Below, in pieces: positions 1 to 5,485 of a DNA stretch of 7,794 bases; position 1 is the stretch's first letter; the number at the start of each line of letters is the position of its first letter. The notes beneath the pieces are model-generated. The model did no database searches. It was not told the origin of the DNA and saw only the letters and a program-made list of their open reading frames with translations. This stretch comes from Caldilineaceae bacterium (GTDB lineage: Bacteria; Chloroflexota; Anaerolineae; Caldilineales; Caldilineaceae): contig JAPPKT010000365.1 of NCBI GenBank assembly GCA_028819675.1, positions 1-7,794 on the forward strand. Direction: 5' to 3'. A program made the position numbers and the translations under genes.

Positions 1-1
1 T

Positions 2-238
2 GTGTTCGGGCTGTCCGCGGCCTCGATCTCGCGGCGCATCCGCGCCGCGGCCGCGGTGGCGGGCCTGGGGCAGGGCTTTTCCGGGCATTCGGGACGCGTG
101 GGCATGGCAAGGCGCATGGCCGCGGCCGGCGCGCCGACGCATGAGATTATGGCGCAGGGACGCTGGAAAACGGCGAGGATGGTCGAGGTCTACACGCGCT
201 CGGAGGAGGCCGGACGCGCCGCCAAGTGGCTGGCGTAG
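2..238 (+). CDS. Tyrosine recombinase/integrase, C-terminal fragment (5' end outside window)
   Basis: This is the C-terminal catalytic end of a tyrosine-type site-specific recombinase, a family that cuts and rejoins DNA through a phosphotyrosine intermediate. The frame is open to the left edge, so the apparent GTG at position 2 is not a real start. In the 78 visible residues the family signature is intact: HSGR with catalytic His29 and Arg32, Trp55 in the GRW segment at the second His/Trp position, and nucleophile Tyr64 in VYTR. The first catalytic Arg and the Lys of the beta-hairpin would lie upstream, outside the window. The fragment ends at a TAG with no sign of decay. It is clearly GC-richer than the following 700 bases and has an Ala/Arg-rich composition. 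It could serve an integrated element whose cargo lies to either side. Family call is strong; the specific role is unknown. Confidence 0.9.
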   Translation: MFGLSAASISRRIRAAAAVAGLGQGFSGHSGRVGMARRMAAAGAPTHEIMAQGRWKTARMVEVYTRSEEAGRAAKWLA

Positions 239-830
239 GGGCGGCGCGCATGCAATTTGGCCGCTTTCAAGTCCGAACTCGCTAAGCAGGCGCAACGAGC
301 CGGAATTCCGGCGTACCCGGACGGACGGCCATCAGTAACTGCAAAATGGTGGCAGCCTTTTCGGCACGCTAGCGACGGTCAGCTGCACGGAGCGTGAGGC
401 TGTACACGGAACAGCCAAGTCGGAGGCCCGTGTCATTCATAACGCTATTGCGGCTGAGTTCTGGCGTTGTGATTTGAATGTGAATTGATTTTTGGTATTG
501 GTGGGGCTTTGATTGACTACACGAAAATCATATGCTGCCAACCTCAATGCTCGAGCTGTCGGCACTTCTAATCTCGCGTCACGGCATTATCCGCACACGG
601 ACACAATTAACGACACGGGGCTGGCTGCGGCACAGGCTCAATGCTGGCATGGTCCTCCTGGCTGTCTGCATGTGTGTCTATCCTCTCCGCCGCCGTACTG
701 AAGTCGGCAGGGGGCACCAACTTCGAAGGCTTTGCGCTTAGTCTCGTGGCTCGATAACCTCCAGACGCTGCCGTCGGACCGCTCTTCGATCCGCTCGTGC
801 GCTCTCTCAATGATGATGTACGCGCAGTGT
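239..830. other. Intergenic region with no recognisable gene
   Basis: Nearly 600 bases follow the recombinase stop without an ORF that resembles a known protein; the short frames here lack good ribosome binding sites and recognisable motifs. Minor structure: a 12-bp perfect palindrome centred on GAATTC at 300-311, and an imperfect 11-bp tandem pair at 468-489 (9 of 11 match). GC content drops compared with 1-238. I saw no tRNA or attachment-site core, although a site beside the integrase would be expected in an element. Confidence 0.5.
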
Positions 831-962
831 GCTGGCTGCTGTTTACCTTATCCTTTGGCGATCCGGACTTCGTGTGCTTTCTCCGATTTGTCCGGCTGGC
901 GCTGTAGCTGGAACTTTTCAGTCAGTATGCTGGCGTGCTGTGCGCTCGTGTCCGCCCTGTCT
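831..962. repeat. Dispersed repeat, copy A
   Basis: This ~130-bp block recurs in the same orientation at 4409-4538. The first 55 bases match at 51 positions by eye, including an uninterrupted identical run of 24 bases (862-885 against 4440-4463). The remaining part is more diverged with small indels, and similarity returns near the end around GTGCTGTGCGCT and GTCCGCC. The copy lies just downstream of the LRR gene (which is on the minus strand). The function is unknown: it could be an old mobile-element remnant or a duplicated gene tail. Confidence 0.8.
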
Positions 963-970
963 TTTGCCAT
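848..970 (-). CDS. Possible small ORF inside repeat copy A, 40 aa
   Basis: A 40-codon frame begins with ATG at 970, has AGGGG about 8 bases upstream, and ends with TAA. The product starts MAKDRADTSAQ and is charged and Gln/Lys-rich; I do not recognise it. It lies almost wholly within the dispersed repeat. The corresponding stretch of copy B (minus strand, about 4420-4535) contains stop codons and frame-breaking indels in the same reading, which argues that the frame is not maintained. It may be a degenerate tail of a former gene, or chance. Low confidence as a real gene. Confidence 0.15.
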   Translation of the reverse strand: MAKDRADTSAQHASILTEKFQLQRQPDKSEKAHEVRIAKG

Positions 971-1010
971 GATAATCCCCTGATCCTCAACCATAATCGG
1001 CAATTGTGAA

Positions 1011-3020
1011 CTATGAGCCGCAAAAGGGTAGACCCAAGCTGGCCAGATCGTTTCTTGCCGCCATATCACGCAGTACAGCAGGCACGCACCCGCTAAACTG
1101 ATTTCCACCCAAACGCAACTCCGTTAGGTAGACGGAGTTGCCCACTTCCGCTGGTATCGACCCACTCAACCGGTTGTCGTTGAGATACAGCCAGTGAAGG
1201 TTGGCGAGATTACCCAATTCAGAGGGGATGCTACCGCTCAACCGGTTGTTGGCGAGGCCTAAGTATCTCAGACTGGCAAGGTTGCCCAATTCCGGGGGGA
1301 TACTGCCGCTCAATTGATTGTTGCGGAGCAACAGTTTGTCCAGGCGGTTGAGGTTTCCCAGTTCTGATGGTATCGACCCGGTCAACTGATTGTTGAGGAG
1401 ATCTAGATCTGTCAGGTTGGTGAGATTGCCGAGTTCCGCAGGGATCTTACCGCTAAACTGGTTGTGGCCGATGCGCAACCAGTACAGTTGGGTGAGATTT
1501 CCTAATTCCGGCGGAATCGAACCGCTCAGCTGGTTATCAAAGAGCTGCAGGTGTGTCAGGTTGGCAAGGTTGCCCAGCTCCGACGGGATACTGCCGCTCA
1601 GGCGGTTGCTGTAGAGCCCCAGATTTGTCAGGTTGGTAAGCTTGCTTAGTTCCGCGGGAATACTGCCGCTCAACCGGTTGTGAATGAGCGTCAGATCTGT
1701 CAGGTTGGCGAGGCCCCCTAGTTCCGCGGGGATCCCGCCGCTCAACTGCGTATTGTAAAGCCACAGACGTGTCAGGTTGGCAAGGTTGCCCAGTTCTGGT
1801 GGGATCGATCCTCTCAACCGGCTGTTGTAGAGCCTCAGATCTGTCAGGTTGGCGAGGTTGCCCAGTTCTGGTGGGATCGTACCGCCTAAACCGTTGTCGG
1901 AGAGCGATAGATGTGTGACCCGACCGTGGCTGTCTGTGTTGACACCATACCACTGCCGAAGCGGCTTGTCGCTCAACCAGTTGGTGTTATCGTACCAGCG
2001 CGGGCCGTTCGTGGCGTTGTAGAGTGCCACCAGCGCTTCCCTTTCCGTGGTTGCCGCCGCTGGAGAGGGCGTGATAGTTGGCGTCACGGTGACCGTAGGC
2101 GTGGGTGTGGTAGTAGGCGTCAATGCCGACCCGTCGGAAACGATCGCGTTGGCGTACTCCGACCAAGCGCTGGCTGTGCCGCCGGCGTCCACGGCACGGA
2201 CCGCGTACCAGTAGGTCGTGCCGGCCGCAAGCCCACCATGCGTGTAGGCGGTACTTGTCAAGCTACCATCGTCCAGGCGTTGCCAGCCGGTGACGCTGTT
2301 CTGCCAGGCCCAGAGCTCGTACCTGACCGCACCGGTCACCGCCGTCCAACTGAGTTCCACCGCGCCCGCGGCCGCCACCGCACTCAGCAACGGTTTGGCG
2401 TGCACGAAGGTCGCGGCATCCGGTGTCGAAGTTGGCGTCAACGTCGCCGCTATCTGCGTCGATTCTGTCGGCGTGGGCGCTGGCACTAATGTCGAAGTAG
2501 AGGTTGGCGTCGGCGTGACTGTCAACGCCGGCATCTGTGTTTCTGACACAGTCGCGTTGGCGTACTCCGACCAGGCGCTGGTTGCGCCGGCGGTATCCAC
2601 GGCGCGAACCGCGTACCAGTAGGTCGTGCCGGCCGCAAGCCCGCCATGCGTGTAGGCGGTGCTTGTCAAGCTACCGTCATCCAGGCGTTGCCAGCCGGTG
2701 ACGCTGTCCCAGGCCCAAAGCTCGTACCTGACCGCACCGGTTACCTCCGTCCAACTGAGTTCCACCGTGTTCGTCCCTGTGGACATCGCGGTCAACGCCG
2801 GTATCTCCAAAGTCTCGGAGGTCTCCGTCTGTGCGTATGTTTCGCTGTCCGGATAGAAGGAGAGGGAAGCAAGCGCGGCAACTATGGCGACCAGAAGAAG
2901 GAAGGCTAGCGGTCTCTCGGTTCGAATATGCATTCTGTTCTTCAAGAGGGGGTTCTCCTGTAACCATCGAGAAAAGCCCATAACTCCAGGCTGGCAGTGG
3001 TTATTCCACATATTGCGCAT
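1011..3020 (-). CDS. Secreted fibronectin type III / leucine-rich repeat protein
   Basis: This 669-residue protein is predicted to be exported and to act as a binding or adhesion protein; no enzymatic domain is seen. Order: a charged N-terminus, then a hydrophobic signal segment at about 39-55 with a plausible signal-peptidase I site after Ala63 (TYA/Q). A first Fn3 domain (about 72-160) and a second nearly identical one (about 208-296) follow, each trailed by Thr/Pro-rich linkers (about 164-200 and 299-322). Next comes a plant-type LRR N-cap (about 325-379, with the WYDNTNW and WYGV motifs) and 12 repeat phases of exactly 24 residues (380-667) with consensus GSIPxELGNLxxL. The last phase is a cap with Cys645 and Cys667, possibly disulfide-bonded. 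I see no lipobox, LPXTG or C-terminal anchor. The start at 3020 has a near-perfect Shine-Dalgarno; Met30, just before the signal segment, is an alternative with a poorer site. Ligand and host role are unknown. Confidence 0.9.
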   Translation of the reverse strand: MRNMWNNHCQPGVMGFSRWLQENPLLKNRMHIRTERPLAFLLLVAIVAALASLSFYPDSETYAQTETSETLEIPALTAMSTGTNTVELSWTEVTGAVRYELWAWDSVTGWQRLDDGSLTSTAYTHGGLAAGTTYWYAVRAVDTAGATSAWSEYANATVSETQMPALTVTPTPTSTSTLVPAPTPTESTQIAATLTPTSTPDAATFVHAKPLLSAVAAAGAVELSWTAVTGAVRYELWAWQNSVTGWQRLDDGSLTSTAYTHGGLAAGTTYWYAVRAVDAGGTASAWSEYANAIVSDGSALTPTTTPTPTVTVTPTITPSPAAATTEREALVALYNATNGPRWYDNTNWLSDKPLRQWYGVNTDSHGRVTHLSLSDNGLGGTIPPELGNLANLTDLRLYNSRLRGSIPPELGNLANLTRLWLYNTQLSGGIPAELGGLANLTDLTLIHNRLSGSIPAELSKLTNLTNLGLYSNRLSGSIPSELGNLANLTHLQLFDNQLSGSIPPELGNLTQLYWLRIGHNQFSGKIPAELGNLTNLTDLDLLNNQLTGSIPSELGNLNRLDKLLLRNNQLSGSIPPELGNLASLRYLGLANNRLSGSIPSELGNLANLHWLYLNDNRLSGSIPAEVGNSVYLTELRLGGNQFSGCVPAVLRDMAARNDLASLGLPFCGS
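1020..1883 (-). repeat. In-gene LRR array, 12 units of 72 bp
   Basis: The repeat units encode residues 380-667 of the LRR protein. Each unit begins with a Gly before [TSGKC]-[IV]-P, and all 12 starts are spaced by exactly 24 codons. The DNA units are diverged but retain similar stretches such as TTGCCCAGTTC on the plus strand. The C-terminal unit is a cap rather than a canonical repeat. Confidence 0.88.
2151..2364 (-). repeat. Fn3-encoding duplication, copy 2 (C-terminal domain)
   Basis: This 214-bp stretch is about 90% identical by eye to 2559-2769 and encodes most of the second Fn3 domain. The single length difference is one extra codon (QN in place of D before SVTGW). A run of 37 residues from SVTGW to VRAVD is identical between the two domains, with only scattered base differences, pointing to a recent tandem duplication or gene conversion. 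Confidence 0.88.
2559..2769 (-). repeat. Fn3-encoding duplication, copy 1 (N-terminal domain)
   Basis: This is the 211-bp partner of 2151-2364. It encodes most of the first Fn3 domain. The copies are separated by the variable Thr/Pro linker coding sequence, so the duplicated unit is the domain and not the linker. Confidence 0.88.
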
Positions 3021-3135
3021 AGATTACCTCCTTTCCGTGCATGGGGGCGCGATGTCGTTGCTGGGATTGGACGGTCGCACTCTCCCTCTGGATGTCGAAA
3101 CGCGAACGATCCAGTTCCCGGTGAATCTTTCCCAT
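3001..3135 (-). CDS. Possible 44-aa leader ORF overlapping the LRR gene start
   Basis: On the minus strand an ATG at 3135 follows AAAGGA at a spacing of 6 bases. It opens a 44-codon frame (MGKIHRELDRSR...) that ends with TAA at 3001-3003, about 18 bases inside the LRR gene but in another frame. The LRR ribosome binding site lies within this ORF, so its translation could open or block LRR initiation (coupling). The product is hydrophilic and unrecognised. The overlap and ribosome site are visible; a coupling function is inference, and chance is quite possible. Confidence 0.25.
   Translation of the reverse strand: MGKIHRELDRSRFDIQRESATVQSQQRHRAPMHGKEVIYAQYVE
3025..3033 (-). promoter_or_regulatory. 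Strong Shine-Dalgarno of the LRR gene
   Basis: On the minus strand AAAGGAGGT lies 4 bases before the ATG at 3020, and the surrounding bases extend the match to the 16S anti-Shine-Dalgarno. This decides the start at 3020 over the internal Met30 and predicts high translation. Confidence 0.85.
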
Positions 3136-3178
3136 ATATGATCCTTTCGTCGTCCTCGTGTTCTCGACGATTGCAAAC

Positions 3179-3697
3179 TCAGTTTAAGTCGAGCAAATAC
3201 ACTAGAGCCATGCCAATCGGGAGCCATAGAAGCCAAGCCAGACAACTCGATGATTTTCGCCTCTGTTTTGGCGTCTTATATGTCTTGTTCTTTTGTCTGG
3301 GCGTGTACGCTGGGGTGTAAGTGGAAGTGTTATAGGTTTTGGAGCCATACTTCTTGTCTTCTTCTTCCTCCGGGTAGATCCAGTAGCTGAACGCCTCTCT
3401 TTTCGCGATGAAGGTATTGCATGCCTCGAGCTCTTCTGCGAGATCGGTAAAATTTGCGCCCTTTTTCCCTACCCAGTCTCGAATTACCGTAGCAAGTTCA
3501 TGGCGCGGCTTGCATAAGGCCGTAAGATCGTGTCCTTGGACCTCTTCGCCTGAAGGGTAGTTGGGCCAGGCCCAGTGATGACCTTCTACGGCCTTTCGTA
3601 ATCCGCAGAATTGGCATTTGCCTTGAGAACGAGCTATTGCCAGTCTTTTGGCTTTTGGGAAATTTCCACCATACGCATCGTCCTTGAACGCGGGCAT
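3179..3697 (-). CDS. HNH-like protein with C-terminal membrane anchor
   Basis: The first ~70 residues of this 172-residue protein look like an HNH nuclease-type fold: C28-x2-C31, then GHH (His40, His41), then LTALC (Cys62) and His66. HNH proteins normally bind a metal at the His pair and cut DNA; many also have a structural zinc held by two CxxC pairs. Here the second pair reads C-K-P-R before His66, so the fourth Cys is Arg65 and the structural zinc site may be lost or altered. A helical middle (71-108), an acidic run (110-114), and a Tyr/Thr/Lys-rich linker (117-143) follow. The protein ends with basic KQRRK (144-148) and a hydrophobic segment (about 152-169), which suggests a tail anchor in the membrane. 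The ATG at 3697 is supported by AAGGAG 8 bases upstream. It lies 158 bp upstream of the LRR gene on the same strand. Activity and target are unknown. Confidence 0.7.
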   Translation of the reverse strand: MPAFKDDAYGGNFPKAKRLAIARSQGKCQFCGLRKAVEGHHWAWPNYPSGEEVQGHDLTALCKPRHELATVIRDWVGKKGANFTDLAEELEACNTFIAKREAFSYWIYPEEEEDKKYGSKTYNTSTYTPAYTPRQKNKTYKTPKQRRKSSSCLAWLLWLPIGMALVYLLDLN

Positions 3698-3705
3698 GAC
3701 GACAT

Positions 3706-3711
3706 CTCCTT
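3706..3711 (-). promoter_or_regulatory. Shine-Dalgarno of the HNH-like gene
   Basis: AAGGAG on the minus strand, 8 bases before the ATG at 3697. It fixes that start and excludes the longer overlapping minus frame that begins near 3954. Confidence 0.75.
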
Positions 3712-3937
3712 GGCAGCGGCAGGTTGGACGTGACGTTCAGTATTCAGTTGTTGATTACAGGTAGGTTTTGCGGGCGCGACCAATGGGCAGCGGGATGCCG
3801 TTAGGAGTCGAATAAGATATAGATAGTGGCAGAAGGTGAGAGGAGGGGCTATCCCAGGGGCAAGGGGTGTGTGATTCTGAATCCCTGGTCTGGAATACAT
3901 GGTGGTGCCCCCTTGATGGAAACAGAGCAATGGACGC

Positions 3938-4038
3938 CACCACAGCGATTCCACGATTCTATTAGTCCAGCAAGGGGACGCAATGCGCCCTCTTGCGCTT
4001 AGTTTCCTCCAGACTAATATAGTCGAATCGCTGTGGTG
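3938..4038. repeat. ~100-bp imperfect inverted repeat with nested hairpin
   Basis: The outer arms are 13-bp perfect (3938-3950 CACCACAGCGATT against 4026-4038). A second 8-bp match (3960-3967 TATTAGTC against 4012-4019) continues the stem after a short bulged segment. The 44-base centre carries its own hairpin (CGCAA 3979-3983 with TTGCG 3993-3997). No ORF fits it and no flanking target-site duplication is evident. It lies about 240 bp upstream of the HNH-like gene. It could be a MITE-like or REP-like element, or a structured untranslated RNA. Confidence 0.75.
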
Positions 4039-4044
4039 ACCCTA

Positions 4045-4408
4045 TGCTACTACAGAATTGGGGCAGGAATCAAAGAGGAGGAAGGTGTTTGAATTCCCAG
4101 ATAGGAGCAGTGTCCGAAGCCAGAAATACGAACGGGAATGTCGACCAGCTTCTTAAATGCCCGGAAACGAAGACGGGGCTACGCCTGGCGGGGCACCGGC
4201 ATAGGGATCTACGACGCTGATCCTTCTCTCATGGCAAACCGGGAAAGCTACCTTTCGACCCGCTGAGCGCCGTCTTGAGCCGAGGAATAGGAGCTTCAAG
4301 TATTGTAAAACCTTGGAAAAGGCATCGTAGAGTATGGAAGTAAACAATGTCAGCGACTAAACCGACGGCACTGGGCGCGGGTGAGTTGGCAGGTGCTTGG
4401 CCGCGATG
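4045..4408. other. Intergenic stretch, nothing recognised
   Basis: About 360 bases between the inverted repeat and repeat copy B. A 64-codon minus frame (4153-4347) begins with a hydrophobic stretch, but has no convincing ribosome site and no recognisable family. I see no RNA gene or obvious tandem structure. Confidence 0.4.
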
Positions 4409-4538
4409 GCTGGCTGCTGTTTCCCTTATCCTCAGGCGCTCCGGACTTCGTGTGCTTTCTCCGGTCAACCGACTTGTGCTGCAGCTGGCGCTTGTCAGCC
4501 GGTAGACAAGGTGCTGTGCGCTGGGTCCGCCTTACTTG
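4409..4538. repeat. Dispersed repeat, copy B
   Basis: Same-orientation partner of 831-962, 3578 bp away, with the best-conserved part at 4409-4463 (51 of 55 matches). Its right end abuts the promoter candidate of the abiE operon. The copies bracket the LRR and HNH-like genes. The reading that is open in copy A is interrupted here. Confidence 0.8.
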
Positions 4539-4564
4539 ATTGTAGAACATATAACCCGTAATAT
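4536..4564 (+). promoter_or_regulatory. Candidate sigma70-type promoter of abiE
   Basis: TTGATT (4536-4541) and TAATAT (4559-4564) are separated by 17 bases, the ideal spacing, and each hexamer matches 4 of 6 consensus bases. The predicted transcript would start about 108 bases before the abiEi ATG. The local AT-richness supports it; no transcript data can be seen from sequence. Confidence 0.5.
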
Positions 4565-4574
4565 AGTTATGTGT
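4547..4574. promoter_or_regulatory. Operator-like inverted repeat around the abiE -10 box
   Basis: ACATATAAC (4547-4555) and GTTATGTGT (4566-4574) are reverse complements at 8 of 9 positions with a 10-base centre. The candidate -10 hexamer lies in that centre, so a bound repressor would block RNA polymerase. AbiEi-family antitoxins are known to bind inverted repeats in their own promoter. A weaker palindrome (4595-4609, CAATTGCTGCAGTTG) lies downstream but does not share the sequence of the first. Confidence 0.5.
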
Positions 4575-4678
4575 TTATCGTTGGGGTATCAAGTCAATTG
4601 CTGCAGTTGCGTGACAATTTTCAGCGATACAGATCGTTGAAACCCATGTAGGTCAACAGAGAAGAAGCAGTAGCAATA

Positions 4679-5485
4679 ATGAAACACGACGCGTTTTTCC
4701 GCCGGCATCCGGTGTTCAGGGGCGAGGAGTTGGCTGAGCATCTCAGCTCCAGCGGCCGAGTCGGTGACCGGATGCAGGAGTCTTTGGTTGCATATCACAC
4801 CAGGACTGGACGGCTGGTCCGTATTCGACGCGGACTGTTCGCAGTGATTCCGCCGGAAGCCGACGGCGACACCTATCCGATAGACCCCTACCTGGTAGCT
4901 TCCAAGCTTACGCCGGACTCCGTCCTGTCTCACCACACGGCGCTGGAGTTCCATGGGCGCGCATACTCGGTCTGGCGACAGTTCACATATCTGTCGTCGC
5001 GTCCGTTGGATACGTTTACGTTCCGCTCCCAAGTCTATCGGGGAACCCGATTTCCGGAGGCGCTTGTGCATTCGGGCGAGGAGAACTTCGGTGTGTTGAC
5101 GATGGAGCGCGCCGGACTGTCTTTGCGGGTCACCAGTCTTGAACGAACCTTCGTGGATGTTCTGGACCGCCCGCTGTTAGCCGGAGGCTGGGAGGAGGTA
5201 TGGCGTTCTCTGGAGTCGATAGAGTTCTTCAACCTTGACAGGATCGTGGAGTACGTTCTTCTACTTGGGAATGCGACCACAGCTGCGAAAGTGGGCTTTT
5301 ATCTGGACCAGCATCGCGAAGCATTGATGGTCGAGGCACGCCATATCTCTGAACTACAGGAGGAACGTCCCCGGCAACCCCACTACGCCGACCGGAGAAG
5401 CGGTGGGGAAGGGACCTTCGTAGCCGCATGGAACCTGGTCGTCCCGACAGAGGTGGCCGAACGATCCTGGGAGGAGATGAGATGA
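4679..5485 (+). CDS. abiEi: AbiEi-family antitoxin / transcriptional repressor
   Basis: This is the antitoxin of an AbiE type IV toxin-antitoxin (phage abortive infection) system. In this family the antitoxin counters toxin activity without binding the toxin protein, and represses its own operon. The 268-residue length is within the family range. The N-terminal winged-helix region (about 1-58) ends in the typical GRLVRIRRGLF motif. The central domain has DPYLVASKL and SVLSHHTALEFHG (about 69-93) and SLERTFVDVLDRP (153-165). The C-terminal tail carries PHYADR and WNLVVP (234-256), both typical of AbiEi, so the protein appears complete. The ATG at 4679 is the first in frame; the only ribosome-site candidate is a purine run at 4658-4667, rather distant, suggesting weak initiation. 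The stop overlaps the toxin gene by 4 bases. Confidence 0.88.
   Translation: MKHDAFFRRHPVFRGEELAEHLSSSGRVGDRMQESLVAYHTRTGRLVRIRRGLFAVIPPEADGDTYPIDPYLVASKLTPDSVLSHHTALEFHGRAYSVWRQFTYLSSRPLDTFTFRSQVYRGTRFPEALVHSGEENFGVLTMERAGLSLRVTSLERTFVDVLDRPLLAGGWEEVWRSLESIEFFNLDRIVEYVLLLGNATTAAKVGFYLDQHREALMVEARHISELQEERPRQPHYADRRSGGEGTFVAAWNLVVPTEVAERSWEEMR
5469..5476 (+). promoter_or_regulatory. Shine-Dalgarno of abiEii within abiEi
   Basis: GGGAGGAG lies 5 bases before the ATG at 5482 and overlaps the last abiEi codons. With the ATGA overlap it favours coupled translation and rules out the in-frame upstream ATG at 5428. Confidence 0.8.

Noticed and set aside
241..267. Hairpin (GCGGC with GCCGC) plus TTT after the recombinase stop as a terminator
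   Set aside because: A 5-bp stem with a 14-base loop and only three T residues is too weak to call.
300..311. Perfect 12-bp palindrome CCGGAATTCCGG
   Set aside because: An isolated short palindrome with no second copy or associated feature is expected by chance.
1020..1883. Regular repeats suggesting a CRISPR-like array
   Set aside because: The 72-bp period is exactly 24 codons and encodes LRR units; there are no constant repeats with unique spacers.
1390..2489. Plus-strand open frames of up to 192 codons across the LRR/Fn3 gene
   Set aside because: They are antisense shadows of a repetitive GC-rich coding region. They lack ribosome sites and recognised domains, and their sequence follows the 72-bp periodicity of the real gene.
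3634..3954. 106-codon minus-strand frame upstream of the HNH-like gene
   Set aside because: It overlaps the HNH-like gene in another frame, has no family likeness, and the AAGGAG site points to the start at 3697.
4153..4550. Three overlapping minus-strand frames of 64-79 codons
   Set aside because: No recognisable domains or convincing ribosome sites; two of them cross the dispersed repeat whose other copy does not keep the frame.
5428..5481. Upstream ATG extending abiEii by 18 codons
   Set aside because: The extension lies inside abiEi, while the ATG at 5482 has a strong ribosome site and the usual ATGA overlap.
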